Positions 1 through 7,191 are shown, counted from the stretch's first letter. The stretch is 58,744 nt of DNA from Bacteroidales bacterium (GCA_017443265.1 JAFSOU010000053.1:1-58744); one strand, 5' to 3'. Numbers and translations are program-made. The notes: a model not told the origin generated them from the sequence alone.

Positions 1-113
1 AAAGTGCGATTGAGGCGCACGAACAAACAAAAGCGCACCTCAACGACACCACGAATGTCGAAATTATAGAACGCGCATCCGTAATTTTGCATTTTGCACC
101 AAAAACGGCATAG
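1..113 (+). CDS. C-terminal end of an unidentified protein (partial)
   Basis: Reading frame 3 is open from the window edge for 36 codons and ends at a TAG at 111-113. The visible peptide is hydrophilic at first (EAHEQTKAHLNDTTN) and ends ASVILHFAPKTA. Codon usage (many GCN, GAA, CGC and GTC codons) resembles the core genes nearby, which is the main reason to call it coding. I do not recognise the family. The upstream part lies outside the window, so neither function nor start can be given. Confidence 0.45.
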   Translation, partial: SAIEAHEQTKAHLNDTTNVEIIERASVILHFAPKTA

Positions 114-189
114 AAACGCCGCAGCACATTATTTACACAATCAAAAATTAGATGTAAGCATCTAATAATCAGACAATTGCAAGCGCTTC

Positions 190-201
190 GGGGGGGGGGG
201 G
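190..201. repeat. Homopolymer tract of 12 guanines
   Basis: Twelve consecutive G in an otherwise AT-rich spacer. Such tracts slip readily. It lies in no recognisable ORF, about 300 bp upstream of the promoter of the mannosyltransferase gene. It could be a slippage-prone regulatory tract or an assembly or sequencing artefact. Confidence 0.9.
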
Positions 202-499
202 TAAAATATTGACACTCACACAGTTATCCATTCTGCGCGCAACAAATAATGCTGTAATATTTTTAGTGTCAATATTTTGCATAAACAAACGATATTCGAT
301 TTGGTTTTGCAAAGATACAAATATTTTTTTACATGACAAAAAAAAACTCAAAAAAAAACAACCACGCACACTAAAAAAAAAAAAAATAATCGCTGTCAAA
401 GATTTACAACTCAACAAATTACCACAAAAATTGCAAAACACAAAAAAACGCAACCAACCAACATAAAACAAAACAAACAGTTGTCCAAATAGTACCGAC

Positions 500-530
500 T
501 TGCAAAATTGAAAAAAAAGTCGTAACTTTG
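500..530 (+). promoter_or_regulatory. Bacteroidota-type promoter for the mannosyltransferase gene
   Basis: TTG at 500-502, a 20-base spacer and TAACTTTG at 523-530 match the phylum consensus (-33 TTG, -7 TAnnTTTG). The predicted leader to the ATG at 585 is about 48 bases. Confidence 0.75.
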
Positions 531-584
531 CTCGTTTGAAACAATTCGAAACAATTATAAAAAACAAATAAAAATAAATTCCAA

Positions 585-1310
585 ATGGCTGATAGTGTAG
601 TAATTATACCCACATATAACGAAAAAGAGAACATCGAAAACATCATCAGAAAAGTGTTTTCGTTGGAAAAAGCTTTCGACATACTGATAGTGGAGGACAA
701 CTCGCCCGACGGCACTGCCGACATCGTGAAACGTCTGATGCAGGAGTTCCCCGGAAGGCTTTTCATCAAAGAGCGCAAAGGCAAGCTGGGACTCGGCACC
801 GCCTATCTCGACGGCTTCCGCTGGGCTTTGGAACGCGAGTACGGATATGTGTTCGAGATGGACGCTGATTTTTCGCACAACCCCGACGACCTGCTGCGAC
901 TCTACGATGCCTGCGCCTCCGGCAAAGGCGATGTGGCTGTGGGCTCGCGCTATGTGGACGGCAAGATAAGCGTGGTGAACTGGCCCATCAAACGCCTGCT
1001 GATGAGCTACTACGCTTCCAAATACGTGCGCATAGTAACGGGCATGCGGGTGTTCGACGCCACCGCAGGTTTTGTTTGCTACACACGCCGTGTGCTGGAA
1101 AAAATGAAATTCGACAAGGTGAAATTTGTTGGCTACGCCTTTCAGATAGAGATGAAATTCACCGCCACCAAGCTGGGCTTCAAAATTGCCGAAGTGCCCA
1201 TCATTTTCACCGACAGGGTGTTGGGCGTATCGAAAATGAGCATGAAGATATTCAAGGAAGCCTTTTTCGGAGTTTTCTCGCTGCGTTTCCGCAATTGGAA
1301 GAATTATTAA
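585..1310 (+). CDS. Polyprenol monophosphomannose synthase (GT2 family)
   Basis: This 241-residue glycosyltransferase should transfer mannose (or another hexose) from a nucleotide sugar to a polyprenyl phosphate on the cytoplasmic face of the membrane, supplying lipid-linked sugar for glycosylation. The GT-A fold is visible: IIPTYNEKENI at 7-17, the nucleotide-binding VEDNSPDG at 36-43, the metal-binding DAD at 93-95 in EMDADFSHNP, and GSRYVDG at 120-126. No C-terminal membrane segments are present, so it is the short soluble or peripheral type. The ATG at 585 is the first in frame and lies downstream of a good promoter. The donor, GDP-mannose, could be made through ManC, encoded at 17.2-18.3 kb. 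Confidence 0.9.
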   Translation: MADSVVIIPTYNEKENIENIIRKVFSLEKAFDILIVEDNSPDGTADIVKRLMQEFPGRLFIKERKGKLGLGTAYLDGFRWALEREYGYVFEMDADFSHNPDDLLRLYDACASGKGDVAVGSRYVDGKISVVNWPIKRLLMSYYASKYVRIVTGMRVFDATAGFVCYTRRVLEKMKFDKVKFVGYAFQIEMKFTATKLGFKIAEVPIIFTDRVLGVSKMSMKIFKEAFFGVFSLRFRNWKNY

Positions 1311-1314
1311 GGCT

Positions 1315-1335
1315 CCTTGCCCTTCGGGCAGAGAT
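1315..1335 (+). repeat. Left copy of a hairpin leader flanking the GxxExxY gene
   Basis: This 21-bp element contains the triloop hairpin TGCCC-TTC-GGGCA. It recurs with 19 of 21 bases at 1759-1779, 444 bp away, on the other side of the GxxExxY gene. In both places it is followed by a similar ATTGTA-rich stretch. Confidence 0.8.
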
Positions 1336-1367
1336 CTCGTAGATATTGTAGATTATTTTATGTTGAA

Positions 1368-1739
1368 ATGGAATTTGACGATATAAAATATCAGGTTCGT
1401 GGTGCGGCGATGGAAGTGTATAACTATTTCGGTCCGGGATTGTTGGAGTCTGTATACGAAAAAGCATTGATACAAGAATTACAATTGAGAGGACTAAAAG
1501 TTCAATCGCAAGTTGCTTTACCGATAATGTACAAAGGTGTTCCTGTAGGTGATAACTTGCGTATTGACTTGTTGGTTGAAAACGAATTTATTGTTGAGTT
1601 GAAGTCAGTAGAAACGATTGACAACATATTCTACAAACAACTGCGAACATATTTAAAACTATTGGACAAAAAAGAAAGTCTGCTTATCAATTTTGGAGAA
1701 TACGATTTCAAAAAAGGCCTTCGCAGAGTAACTATATAA
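1368..1739 (+). CDS. GxxExxY family protein (PD-(D/E)XK-like)
   Basis: This 123-residue protein carries the name-giving motif G24-x2-E27-x2-Y30 (in GPGLLESVY) and a PD-(D/E)XK-type core: D67 in LRIDLLV, then E77-x-K79 in VELKS. Members are small, often multicopy, and have no proven activity; a nuclease-like fold is established only by family similarity. The ATG at 1368 is preferred over one at 1317, because the earlier start would translate the hairpin repeat and add 17 residues unlike the family. The gene is more AT-rich than its neighbours and is bracketed by direct copies of a hairpin element, which suggests it moved in as a unit. Confidence 0.85.
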   Translation: MEFDDIKYQVRGAAMEVYNYFGPGLLESVYEKALIQELQLRGLKVQSQVALPIMYKGVPVGDNLRIDLLVENEFIVELKSVETIDNIFYKQLRTYLKLLDKKESLLINFGEYDFKKGLRRVTI

Positions 1740-1758
1740 TAATAACATAGAAAAGCAT

Positions 1759-1779
1759 CCTTGCCCTTTAGGCAGAGAT
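1759..1779 (+). repeat. Right copy of the hairpin leader flanking the GxxExxY gene
   Basis: It matches 1315-1335 at 19 of 21 bases, including the TGCC...GGCA stem, in the same orientation. Confidence 0.8.
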
Positions 1780-1820
1780 ATTGTATATTGTTTTTAAACT
1801 TGAAAGCTATTTGACATTTT

Positions 1821-1860
1821 TCTCCACTTCGCTATTGGAACTGCCACTGGCAGTTTCTTC
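1821..1860 (-). repeat. Dispersed hairpin repeat, copy 1
   Basis: Read on the minus strand, this element matches 6685-6723 at 32 of 39 bases. The 7-bp stem around the ACT/AGT loop is kept in both copies although one base pair is swapped, T-A for A-T. Confidence 0.75.
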
Positions 1861-1907
1861 ATCTACAAGATTTACAAGATCTCGCGAAGCGAAGCTGAGC
1901 AGGAAAA
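1861..1907 (+). repeat. 47-bp direct repeat, copy 1
   Basis: Identical over 47 bases to 1954-2000. It contains the triloop hairpin TCGC-GAA-GCGA. Its first half is also an inverted, diverged copy (20 of 23 bases) of 1331-1353, left of the GxxExxY gene. Confidence 0.9.
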
Positions 1908-1953
1908 ACAAAACTGATTTACTGAGAAAAATGTTAGCCGCAGGCTAACAAAA

Positions 1954-2000
1954 ATCTACAAGATTTACAAGATCTCGCGAAGCGAAGCTGAGCAGGAAAA
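1954..2000 (+). repeat. 47-bp direct repeat, copy 2
   Basis: Identical to 1861-1907. The 46-bp interval between the copies includes the hairpin TTAGCC-GCA-GGCTAA at 1933-1947. Confidence 0.9.
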
Positions 2001-2043
2001 CAAAAAAAAGATATACAGACAAAACATAATAAGATATACCGAC

Positions 2044-4185
2044 ATGATGAAAAGACTGACATTTGCAATTATGGCATTGATACTGTGCTCTACCATTTTC
2101 GCACAGGACAAACTTTTGACTGCCAACGACCTGATGAACGGCTCACTGTACCCTTCGCGGGTGCGTTCTGTGCAGTTTATCGGCAAATCCAACCGTTTTG
2201 CCTTTGTGCGCGACAACGTTCTGTACTCCGGCACATCCTCGTCGCAGAAAGAAATTGTCAATTTGGAAACTCTCAACAAAGCCTTCAATTCATTGGAATC
2301 CACCGAATTGCGCTATTTTCCCAATGTCAGCTTTGTCAACGACAAGGAATTCCGTTTTACCATGTCCAACACTATTTATCTTTACAATATCAAAACCAAA
2401 AGTCTCTCAAAAATAGCTACTTACGACAAAGCTGGTGAAAATGTGGATTTCGAGGGGCGCAACTATCAGGTGGCCTACACCAAAGGCGACAGCCTGTTTG
2501 TAAACAGCCGTCAGCAGGTATTTACCGTGGGCGAGGGCGGCGACGGCATCGTGTTCGGACAGTCGGTGCACCGCTCGGAGTTCGGCATCGAAAAAGGCAC
2601 TTTCTGGTCGCCGCAAGGCAACTTGCTGGCCTTCTACCGCATGGACGAGAGTATGGTTACCGACTACCCGATGGTTAATACCGCCACACGCATAACCACC
2701 GCCACGCCGATAAAATACCCCATGGCCGGAATGAAAAGCCACGAGGTTACGGTGGGCATTTTCAACACCTTGAAAGGCACCACTATATATCTCGACACCC
2801 GCCGCGACACCACCGTGGCCGAACGCGAGATGTACCTCACCAACCTCTCGTGGAGTCCCGACGAAAAGACACTCTACATAGCCAAGATTAACCGCGAGCA
2901 GAACCATACATGGCTCGAAAGCTACGACGTGGAGACGGGCAAACTGAAAAAAGTCCTTTTCGAAGAGAAAAACGAACGCTACACCGAACCTGTGGACGGA
3001 CTCTATTTCCTGCCCACAAAACCCAACCAGTTCCTCTGGCTCAGCTACCGCGACGGCTACAAACACATCTACCTCTACAACACCGACGGCAGCCTTGTAA
3101 AACAGGTTACCAAGGGCGACTACGAGGTGCAGAACATCATCGGCACCGACCAAAACGGCAAGTATGTGTTTTTCTATTCCAATATCGAAAATCCCGCCGA
3201 GCGCGCAGCCTATTCGGTGGAAATAGAATCGGGCAAGGTAACGCGCCTAACCCCCGACCACGGCACACACACCATAATACCCAACAGCAACGGCAGCTAT
3301 TTCCTCGACTGCTACAGCAGCACCGACGTGCCGTTCAACGTGGTGCTGGTAAACAACAAAGGCAAAAAGATGGCCGACATCTACACCGCTCCCAACCCCT
3401 TGGCCGACTACGCCATGCCTGAAATTGAGATGGGCACCATCAAAGCCGCCGACGGCAAGACCGACCTCTGCTATCGCCTGATAAAACCCCTCAACTACGA
3501 CAACGGCCAGAAATACCCGACATTGGTGTATGTATATGGAGGCCCTCACTCACAGCTTGTTACCGACAGCTGGCTTGGCGGCGGCAACCTCTATTTCCTG
3601 CGTCTGGCACAGCAGGGCTACGTGGTGTTCACCGTAGATAACCGTGGCACCGACAACCGCGGCTTCGAATTCGAGAGCTGCACCCACCGCCGTTTGGGCG
3701 AAATAGAGATGGCCGACCAGATGGAAGGTGTGAAATTTTTGCAAAGCCTGCCGTATGTGGACAAAGACCGCATGGGCGTTGAAGGTTGGAGCTTCGGAGG
3801 CTTTATGACGATTACCATGAAACTGGCGCACCCCGAAATTTTCAAGGTGGCATGTGCCGGAGGCCCTGTGATAGACTGGAAATGGTACGAGGTGATGTAC
3901 GGCGAACGCTATATGGACACCCCGCAGGAGAACCCCGACGGCTACGCCGACAACAGCCTTGTGCGTAAGGCCAAGAAACTGGAAGGCAAACTCCTTGTCA
4001 TCCACGGCGCCGAAGACCCCACTGTGGTTTGGCAGAACTCCCTCGAATTTATCGACGCCTGCATCAAAGCCGGCAAACAGGTGGACTATTTCGTTTATCC
4101 CCACCACCCGCACAACGTCGGCGGCCGCGACCGTCTGCACCTCTACCAAAAGATGTTCCAATACTACGAGGATTTCCTGAAGTAG
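2044..4185 (+). CDS. S9 family dipeptidyl/tripeptidyl peptidase (DPP IV-like)
   Basis: This 713-residue exported serine peptidase has a signal peptide (about 1-21, ending TIFAQ), a DPP IV-type beta-propeller and a C-terminal alpha/beta hydrolase domain. The catalytic triad is readable: Ser583 in GWSFGG, Asp658 in HGAEDP and His690 in HPHNV. The propeller segment RMDESMVTDYP followed by PIKYPMAG is characteristic of the DPP IV/prolyl tripeptidyl group. It should release N-terminal di- or tripeptides, probably after proline, in the periplasm or at the surface, in step with the S46 and M1 peptidases in this window. Two ATGs stand in tandem (2044 and 2047). The length is normal for the family. 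Confidence 0.92.
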   Translation: MMKRLTFAIMALILCSTIFAQDKLLTANDLMNGSLYPSRVRSVQFIGKSNRFAFVRDNVLYSGTSSSQKEIVNLETLNKAFNSLESTELRYFPNVSFVNDKEFRFTMSNTIYLYNIKTKSLSKIATYDKAGENVDFEGRNYQVAYTKGDSLFVNSRQQVFTVGEGGDGIVFGQSVHRSEFGIEKGTFWSPQGNLLAFYRMDESMVTDYPMVNTATRITTATPIKYPMAGMKSHEVTVGIFNTLKGTTIYLDTRRDTTVAEREMYLTNLSWSPDEKTLYIAKINREQNHTWLESYDVETGKLKKVLFEEKNERYTEPVDGLYFLPTKPNQFLWLSYRDGYKHIYLYNTDGSLVKQVTKGDYEVQNIIGTDQNGKYVFFYSNIENPAERAAYSVEIESGKVTRLTPDHGTHTIIPNSNGSYFLDCYSSTDVPFNVVLVNNKGKKMADIYTAPNPLADYAMPEIEMGTIKAADGKTDLCYRLIKPLNYDNGQKYPTLVYVYGGPHSQLVTDSWLGGGNLYFLRLAQQGYVVFTVDNRGTDNRGFEFESCTHRRLGEIEMADQMEGVKFLQSLPYVDKDRMGVEGWSFGGFMTITMKLAHPEIFKVACAGGPVIDWKWYEVMYGERYMDTPQENPDGYADNSLVRKAKKLEGKLLVIHGAEDPTVVWQNSLEFIDACIKAGKQVDYFVYPHHPHNVGGRDRLHLYQKMFQYYEDFLK

Positions 4186-4231
4186 TTTGCAGTTAAACAA
4201 CTTCACAGTTCACTGATCACAGTTCACTAAA
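4183..4231 (+). repeat. Seven-unit degenerate heptamer array
   Basis: The bases fall into seven 7-mers in register: TAGTTTG, CAGTTAA, ACAACTT, CACAGTT, CACTGAT, CACAGTT, CACTAAA. The array starts at the stop codon of the S9 peptidase gene. Confidence 0.7.
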
Positions 4232-4240
4232 TATAAAACA

Positions 4241-4834
4241 ATGAAACACACCAAATTTCTTTTAACGGCCTTTGCCGCCGTAATTTTCGTTACATTCACA
4301 AACTGCTGTGGCAACAGCACCACCGAGCCGCAAGCCGAAGCGGAGGACACCATGCAAGCCGAACAACCGACATTCCTTACGGCCATCGATGATTATCTTT
4401 CCACCGAAATTGGAGCCTCGTATTCCAAAGGCGATGTGTGCATCCCCAATTACACCATAGTGGAATCGGATATCAGCGACACCTCCGACATACGCGTGTG
4501 GGGCGACTGGTGGGTGTTCAACTACAACCTTGTGGGCGACACGCTGAAGACCGTTTCAGGCGGCAACCACCCCGGACTGTTCCACGTGCAGAAAAACGGC
4601 GACAACTACACCGTAACCGCTTTTGAGCAGGTGGAGGACGGTGCAGGCAACGAAGCCAGCGCACGCCGTATTTTCGGTGATTATTACGACGGTTTCCACC
4701 AAATAAACAGCAACAGCGACGAACGCGAAGGTCAACGTGCCAATGCCATTGCCGAATATGTGAAGAAACACGGATTGAAAGCCGCTGTATATCAAGACTA
4801 TGGCTGGCCCGTCGTGCCACTGAAGTTAGATTAG
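4241..4834 (+). CDS. Putative lipoprotein, unknown function
   Basis: This 197-residue protein has an N-terminal hydrophobic segment and a lipobox ending at Cys22 (TFTNCC), so it should be a lipid-anchored envelope protein. After an acidic, low-complexity linker (about 25-45) comes a single globular domain with VWGDWWVFNYN near residues 87-97 and a C-terminal segment ending YGWPVVPLKLD. I do not recognise the domain. It stands between the S9 peptidase and a small membrane protein, all on the same strand and close together. The ATG at 4241 is supported by the signal sequence. Confidence 0.75.
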   Translation: MKHTKFLLTAFAAVIFVTFTNCCGNSTTEPQAEAEDTMQAEQPTFLTAIDDYLSTEIGASYSKGDVCIPNYTIVESDISDTSDIRVWGDWWVFNYNLVGDTLKTVSGGNHPGLFHVQKNGDNYTVTAFEQVEDGAGNEASARRIFGDYYDGFHQINSNSDEREGQRANAIAEYVKKHGLKAAVYQDYGWPVVPLKLD

Positions 4835-4874
4835 GCGTTTGGGGCAAGAAAACCGACCTTCCGATACAACAGCC

Positions 4875-5417
4875 ATGACACTCCTCGCAACAAACAAAGC
4901 GACAAAACGTTCGAATTTCGACAACGTTCTCGAAATTTTTTTAGCATGTTTTTGGGGGGTTACGTCTATTTTGTCATTTTACCTTTCGTGGAAAATTTAC
5001 CAAAAAACAAATTCCTTTTCATTTGGAACGTTTTTCTGTCCCGCATGGGCATTGATTGCGCTATATGTGGTGTTATTGATCATTGACAATTTTTTAAGAT
5101 GGTCACGTGGTGTGGAGAGTGTTAAGGTAGATAATGGCATGCTTGTGATAGACTGCAAAGGCAGTATATTGCGGAGGCACAAAGAGATACCGTTGTCCAC
5201 AATACGTAAAGTTAAGCAATCCGGCGATATCGAGATTATACGTGGCGTAGATGCTCCGGACAGACTGAAGGTTATCTATTCCGGCATTCGGCGTTATCGT
5301 TTTGGGATGTGTCTTGGACCAGCCAAGCGTAACGCCCTCGCTACTAAGATTATGGCCTTGGCAGAAGAGAGCAAACGTAAGGAAGAAGCGGGCAAAACGG
5401 ATGACTACATGAAATAA
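4875..5417 (+). CDS. Small two-TM membrane protein, paralog A
   Basis: This 180-residue protein has two predicted membrane segments (roughly 25-45 and 55-75) followed by a cytoplasmic beta-rich domain that resembles a PH-like/YcxB-type fold (VDNGMLVIDCKGS, then KEIPLSTIRKV). It is a paralog of the product of 6105-6611. They share the opening MT-x-LATNKAT, the LVIDC-x-GSI-x-R-x-x-KEIPL segment, and RLKV-x-YSG with RFG. The ATG at 4875 is chosen because the paralog starts at the same point; a TTG at 4839 would add 12 residues. Function is unknown, and the PH-like comparison is an inference from pattern only. Confidence 0.75.
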   Translation: MTLLATNKATKRSNFDNVLEIFLACFWGVTSILSFYLSWKIYQKTNSFSFGTFFCPAWALIALYVVLLIIDNFLRWSRGVESVKVDNGMLVIDCKGSILRRHKEIPLSTIRKVKQSGDIEIIRGVDAPDRLKVIYSGIRRYRFGMCLGPAKRNALATKIMALAEESKRKEEAGKTDDYMK

Positions 5418-5425
5418 CAGCAGTC

Positions 5426-5449
5426 AAAATCCCAATATATTGGGATTTT
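5426..5449 (+). terminator. Hairpin terminator after paralog A
   Basis: AAAATCCCAA-TATA-TTGGGATTTT forms a 10-bp stem ending in T residues, just after the stop at 5417. Confidence 0.75.
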
Positions 5450-5487
5450 AGCATATTAAACATCAACTTTCCGGCAATTATTTGTTA

Positions 5488-5511
5488 AAAATCGCAATAA
5501 ATTGCGATTTT
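5488..5511 (+). terminator. Second, related hairpin terminator
   Basis: AAAATCGCAAT-AA-ATTGCGATTTT followed by TATTTTG. It is nearly the same sequence as the hairpin at 5426-5449, with a C/G swap compensated in the stem. Confidence 0.7.
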
Positions 5512-5514
5512 ATT

Positions 5515-5544
5515 TTGTCGGATAAGAAATAAAAAGTAACTTTG
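5515..5544 (+). promoter_or_regulatory. Promoter for the 5644-6611 gene pair
   Basis: TTG at 5515-5517, a 19-base spacer and TAACTTTG at 5537-5544. It lies directly after the double terminator, so a new transcription unit begins here. Confidence 0.75.
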
Positions 5545-5643
5545 CAGTGCCGTTTTGTTTGCTTTTTGTTCAATGTACATCGCAAAAATCGGATAAAATG
5601 ACTCGTAAACAACATTGTGTAAATTTTGAAGTCCCCTTAACCG

Positions 5644-6063
5644 ATGAATGTCATCCATTATTTTAAAGACAAACGGATTCCATTTTTCGCTGTCTTTATG
5701 ACATTGTTTCTAGTGGTTTTTATCCCGTGGACGGTGTGGATTGTCTACGATTTGGACGGGCTTGTTGAGGAAATCGAAGACATAACAGCCTATGGGATAG
5801 TATTGTTTTTGATAATTGTTCCAGCTGTAGGTGCATTATTTAGAGGATTGATTGCCCATGCGGTGTGGGAGTGCAGCCGAATCAAGGGCATGGTACACAT
5901 CTGTCCGGTGGTGTATTTTTTGATAATCGCAGTCTTGCTTTTTGACATTGACCGTTTGCCTTTGGCGATAATGTTGGCAATGAAGTACGAATGTGGAATC
6001 GTCATAACTTCCCTTATAGCCAGGCGGCCACAAAAAGAAGAAGATGTGCAGTTTGCACAATAA
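5644..6063 (+). CDS. Multi-pass membrane protein, unknown function
   Basis: This 139-residue protein is almost entirely hydrophobic, with about four membrane-spanning segments (near 13-35, 48-70, 85-103 and 105-125) and a charged tail (RRPQKEEDVQFAQ). I do not recognise the family. It is probably the first gene of a two-gene unit with 6105-6611 (41-bp gap), driven by the promoter at 5515-5544. Its link to the neighbouring PH-like membrane proteins suggests a common envelope role, but nothing in the sequence says which. Confidence 0.7.
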   Translation: MNVIHYFKDKRIPFFAVFMTLFLVVFIPWTVWIVYDLDGLVEEIEDITAYGIVLFLIIVPAVGALFRGLIAHAVWECSRIKGMVHICPVVYFLIIAVLLFDIDRLPLAIMLAMKYECGIVITSLIARRPQKEEDVQFAQ

Positions 6064-6104
6064 TCTCACTTGGCAGAACGTTTTTTATCACAAAAAGGAA
6101 ACCA

Positions 6105-6611
6105 ATGACTATCCTCGCAACAAACAAGGCCACAAACGAACCGACTGACCTTGAAAGGAGTTTGCTGGTCAACGCAGTCTTGGGTTTTATTGCAGCTTTG
6201 ACAATAATTTGGATGACAGTATTTGTTGTCCCACATACAATTCCCGGCTTTTGGTGGTTTGCTTTGTTCTCTACCTCAATGGCTTTGTTTTGCGCATTTG
6301 TGGGATTAGCCTGTATCGACAACTACCTGCGAAACAACCGTGTTGTGGAGACCGTTTCTGTAGAAAACGGGACACTTGTGATAGACTGTCGGGGAAGTAT
6401 CTTCCGACACCTTAAAGAAATACCGCTAAACAAAATAATACGAGTGGACAATCATTTTGGGTTTTGGTTACTGATAAACCCTCCTTTCCCCGAAAGGCTG
6501 AAAGTGGTATATTCAGGCTCACACTGCTACCGTTTCGGGATATGCTTGACAGACGAGAAACGCGACTTTTTGGCCAAAACAATCATGACCTTGGCGGATG
6601 AATATAAATGA
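6105..6611 (+). CDS. Small two-TM membrane protein, paralog B
   Basis: This 168-residue protein is the partner of the one at 4875-5417. It opens MTILATNKAT, has two membrane segments (about 25-47 and 53-75), and then a beta-rich domain containing VENGTLVIDCRGS and LKEIPLNKI. The ATG at 6105 is preceded by AAAAAGGAAACC, a fair ribosome-binding site, which fixes the start and supports the equivalent start in the paralog. The membrane segments have diverged while the N-terminal ten residues are almost unchanged. Function is unknown. Confidence 0.75.
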   Translation: MTILATNKATNEPTDLERSLLVNAVLGFIAALTIIWMTVFVVPHTIPGFWWFALFSTSMALFCAFVGLACIDNYLRNNRVVETVSVENGTLVIDCRGSIFRHLKEIPLNKIIRVDNHFGFWLLINPPFPERLKVVYSGSHCYRFGICLTDEKRDFLAKTIMTLADEYK

Positions 6612-6684
6612 CAGAAAAAGAAAATAATACTAGACTCTTTACCAAAAATGTGTCGGAGACACATAATCTCAATAACCCCACATG

Positions 6685-6723
6685 AAAAAACAGCCAGTGG
6701 CTGTTTTGATAGCGAAGCGGAGA
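6685..6723 (+). repeat. Dispersed hairpin repeat, copy 2
   Basis: Matches the minus strand of 1821-1860 at 32 of 39 bases, with a compensatory change in the stem and the shared tail ATAGCGAAG-GGAGA (one variable base). Confidence 0.75.
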
Positions 6724-6854
6724 ATACCAGAACGCAGTGTGGGGATAAAAACGAACCCTCAGAAAAACAGCGTCTCGGAGAGACGCGACCTTTACTTATG
6801 TAAAATAATAGGCGGTCAAAAAGAAAAAAAACTAAAAAATTTAAAAAATAATCG

Positions 6855-6862
6855 TATATTTG
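6855..6862 (+). promoter_or_regulatory. -7 promoter element for the rSAM/lipoprotein pair
   Basis: TATATTTG fits TAnnTTTG; the leader to the ATG at 6961 would be about 90 bases. No convincing -33 TTG was found at the right distance. Confidence 0.5.
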
Positions 6863-6960
6863 TTTTTGCAACGACAGTTTGTATAATTATTTAATTTTTT
6901 GACATACACTGATATACGTTGCAAAAAACACCGAATTAGAAACTTAAAAACACCCTCGAT

Positions 6961-7182
6961 ATGAAAGCTTACAAAATTTTCCGCAAAGTGTTGGCAGCAT
7001 CGGCAATAACAAGTGCCATGTTCGTAATGCAGGCTTGCTACGGCACTCCCGTACAGAACCGCTGCGACGACGACACCATCGTGGATATGGAGGAAGTTGT
7101 TGAAGACGAAAACGCTGTTGCCGAAAACGTCGAAGCTACCGAAAACCTCGGGACTTCGGAAACAGAAACAGTGGCCGAATAG
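6961..7182 (+). CDS. Radical SAM-associated small lipoprotein
   Basis: This 73-residue protein has a signal peptide and a lipobox ending at Cys26 in MQACYG. After CYGTPVQNRC comes a strongly acidic tail (DDDTIVDMEEVVEDE and onward). A short lipoprotein with a CYG-x-P start directly ahead of a radical SAM gene is the hallmark of the Bacteroidetes 'rSAM/lipoprotein system', known only from comparative genomics. The stop at 7182 is 9 bases from the ATG of the radical SAM gene, so the two are cotranscribed. It may be the substrate of that enzyme or an accessory anchor. The product of the system is unknown. Confidence 0.85.
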   Translation: MKAYKIFRKVLAASAITSAMFVMQACYGTPVQNRCDDDTIVDMEEVVEDENAVAENVEATENLGTSETETVAE

Positions 7183-7191
7183 CAACTGCCT

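Larger units (their letters stand above)
114..584. other. AT-rich intergenic region with hairpin, G12 tract and poly-A runs
   Basis: No convincing gene lies here. The region holds an 8-bp hairpin with a 4-base loop at 147-166 (ATTAGATG/CATCTAAT), an uninterrupted run of 12 G at 190-201, several long A runs (about 342-350 and 372-386), and a promoter at 500-530 that serves the next gene. Confidence 0.7.
1740..2043. other. Repeat-rich spacer with triloop hairpins
   Basis: There is no gene. It holds the right copy of the hairpin leader (1759-1779), hairpin AACTGCC-ACT-GGCAGTT (1839-1855), a perfect 47-bp direct repeat (1861-1907 and 1954-2000), and hairpin TTAGCC-GCA-GGCTAA between the two copies (1933-1947). 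No clear TAnnTTTG promoter was seen for the gene at 2044. Confidence 0.8.
6612..6960. other. Hairpin-rich spacer before the rSAM/lipoprotein pair
   Basis: No gene is supported. It contains triloop hairpins at 6648-6664 (ATGTGTC-GGA-GACACAT), 6687-6707 (AAAACAGCC-AGT-GGCTGTTTT) and 6770-6786 (GCGTCTC-GGA-GAGACGC). An outer 7-bp inverted repeat, CCCCACA (6676-6682) and TGTGGGG (6738-6744), encloses the middle one. A TATATTTG promoter element lies at 6855-6862. Confidence 0.8.
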
